29,425 nucleotides of DNA from JBDRMN01 sp043812055 (GTDB lineage Bacteria > Patescibacteriota > Gracilibacteria > JAHISY01), in NCBI GenBank assembly GCA_043812055.1, contig JBDRMN010000059.1:1-29425 (forward strand), in the 5' to 3' direction. The notes under the pieces were generated by a model. That model saw only the letters and a program-made list of their open reading frames with translations. It was not told the DNA's origin and ran no database searches. The stretch's first letter is position 1; every line of letters begins with the position of its first letter. The position numbers were made by a program, and so were the translations under genes. Below, in pieces: positions 29,258 to 29,425 of the stretch.

Positions 29258-29280
29258 GGTTCGGGTTGCAAACCCGAACC
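29258..29280. repeat. 10-bp hairpin, 3-nt loop GCA
   Basis: GGTTCGGGTT, loop GCA, AACCCGAACC. Differs from the 22560 hairpin by GGG/CCC in place of AGA/TCT, with pairing kept. Confidence 0.85.
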
Positions 29281-29337
29281 TGCGGTGGTTGTAGATCGCT
29301 CTAGGCACGATGCGCATTTTTGGCACCTGCCGGTAAT

Positions 29338-29373
29338 CAAACGTTGCGGAGCCCACTACAAGTGCGCTCCGGC
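29338..29373. repeat. 36-nt dispersed repeat, copy B
   Basis: Reverse complement of 16057-16092, 34 of 36 positions identical, about 13 kb away. Confidence 0.9.
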
Positions 29374-29425
29374 GTTGTTAGGAAAAAAGAATTGCAGAGG
29401 CAATGGCCACTCCGGCGGTTTCGGT

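Larger units (their letters stand above)
29074..29425. other. Gene-free window end, repeat cluster
   Basis: From the tyrA-pheA promoter to the edge I see no gene. It holds the two-hairpin module copy B (29146-29200), a third hairpin (29258-29280) and the 36-nt repeat copy B (29338-29373). A gene could begin beyond the edge. Confidence 0.65.

Overview
The window is a bacterial chromosome segment of about 29.4 kb, without phage, plasmid, insertion-sequence or CRISPR genes. TGA is used as a stop codon and a full-length RF2 (prfB) is present, so the code is the standard bacterial one. Three things suggest a candidate-phyla (Patescibacteria/CPR-like) or similarly little-studied lineage: few or no Shine-Dalgarno sequences, frequent GTG/TTG starts, and several genes whose -10 box lies only 6-7 nt before the start codon, which implies leaderless mRNAs. 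The lineage is an inference with low confidence; the TyrA-PheA fusion would be unusual for a strongly reduced CPR genome.

Layout. 1-2.5 kb: tail of an unidentified CDS, alanine racemase (alr), tRNA-Ser(GCT), rubrerythrin, tRNA-Ala(CGC). 2.6-6.7 kb: a PPC/DUF296 protein, a SemiSWEET-like membrane protein, an ECF sigma factor, a large single-pass membrane protein that may be its regulator, and a convergent DUF318/ArsP-type permease. 6.8-10.3 kb (minus strand): def, prfB, purB. 10.4-16.0 kb (plus): a hypothetical protein, pheT (no pheS beside it), clpP, a small ORF, a VanZ-like membrane protein, and a beta-CASP metallo-beta-lactamase ribonuclease. 16.0-17.7 kb: a repeat cluster, tRNA-Val(TAC) and a nucleotidyltransferase-fold protein. 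17.8-22.5 kb (plus): an unusual UvrC carrying an embedded GNAT domain, a diguanylate cyclase, a FemAB-like transferase and a small AT-rich membrane protein. 22.7-29.1 kb (minus): mazG-like, gyrA-uppS, rpsO and a TyrA-PheA fusion. The genes are mainly housekeeping: translation and protein maturation, DNA repair and topology, cell-wall precursors and aromatic amino acid synthesis.

The most unusual content is a dense set of small repeats. I count about 21 short arrays of degenerate 7-mers or 8-mers, falling into a few motif families that recur at distant loci, often as inverted pairs. Arrays of the same kind lie in frame inside uvrC, the FemAB-like gene and tyrA-pheA; a GC-rich palindrome of an intergenic family lies inside the gyrA tail. 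A second class is perfect 8-10 bp hairpins with a three-base loop, whose stems differ in sequence but keep pairing. A third class is longer dispersed inverted repeats (55 nt and 36 nt). Together they look like an active, protein-coding-tolerant small-repeat system. The UvrC-GNAT domain insertion is the most notable single-gene observation.
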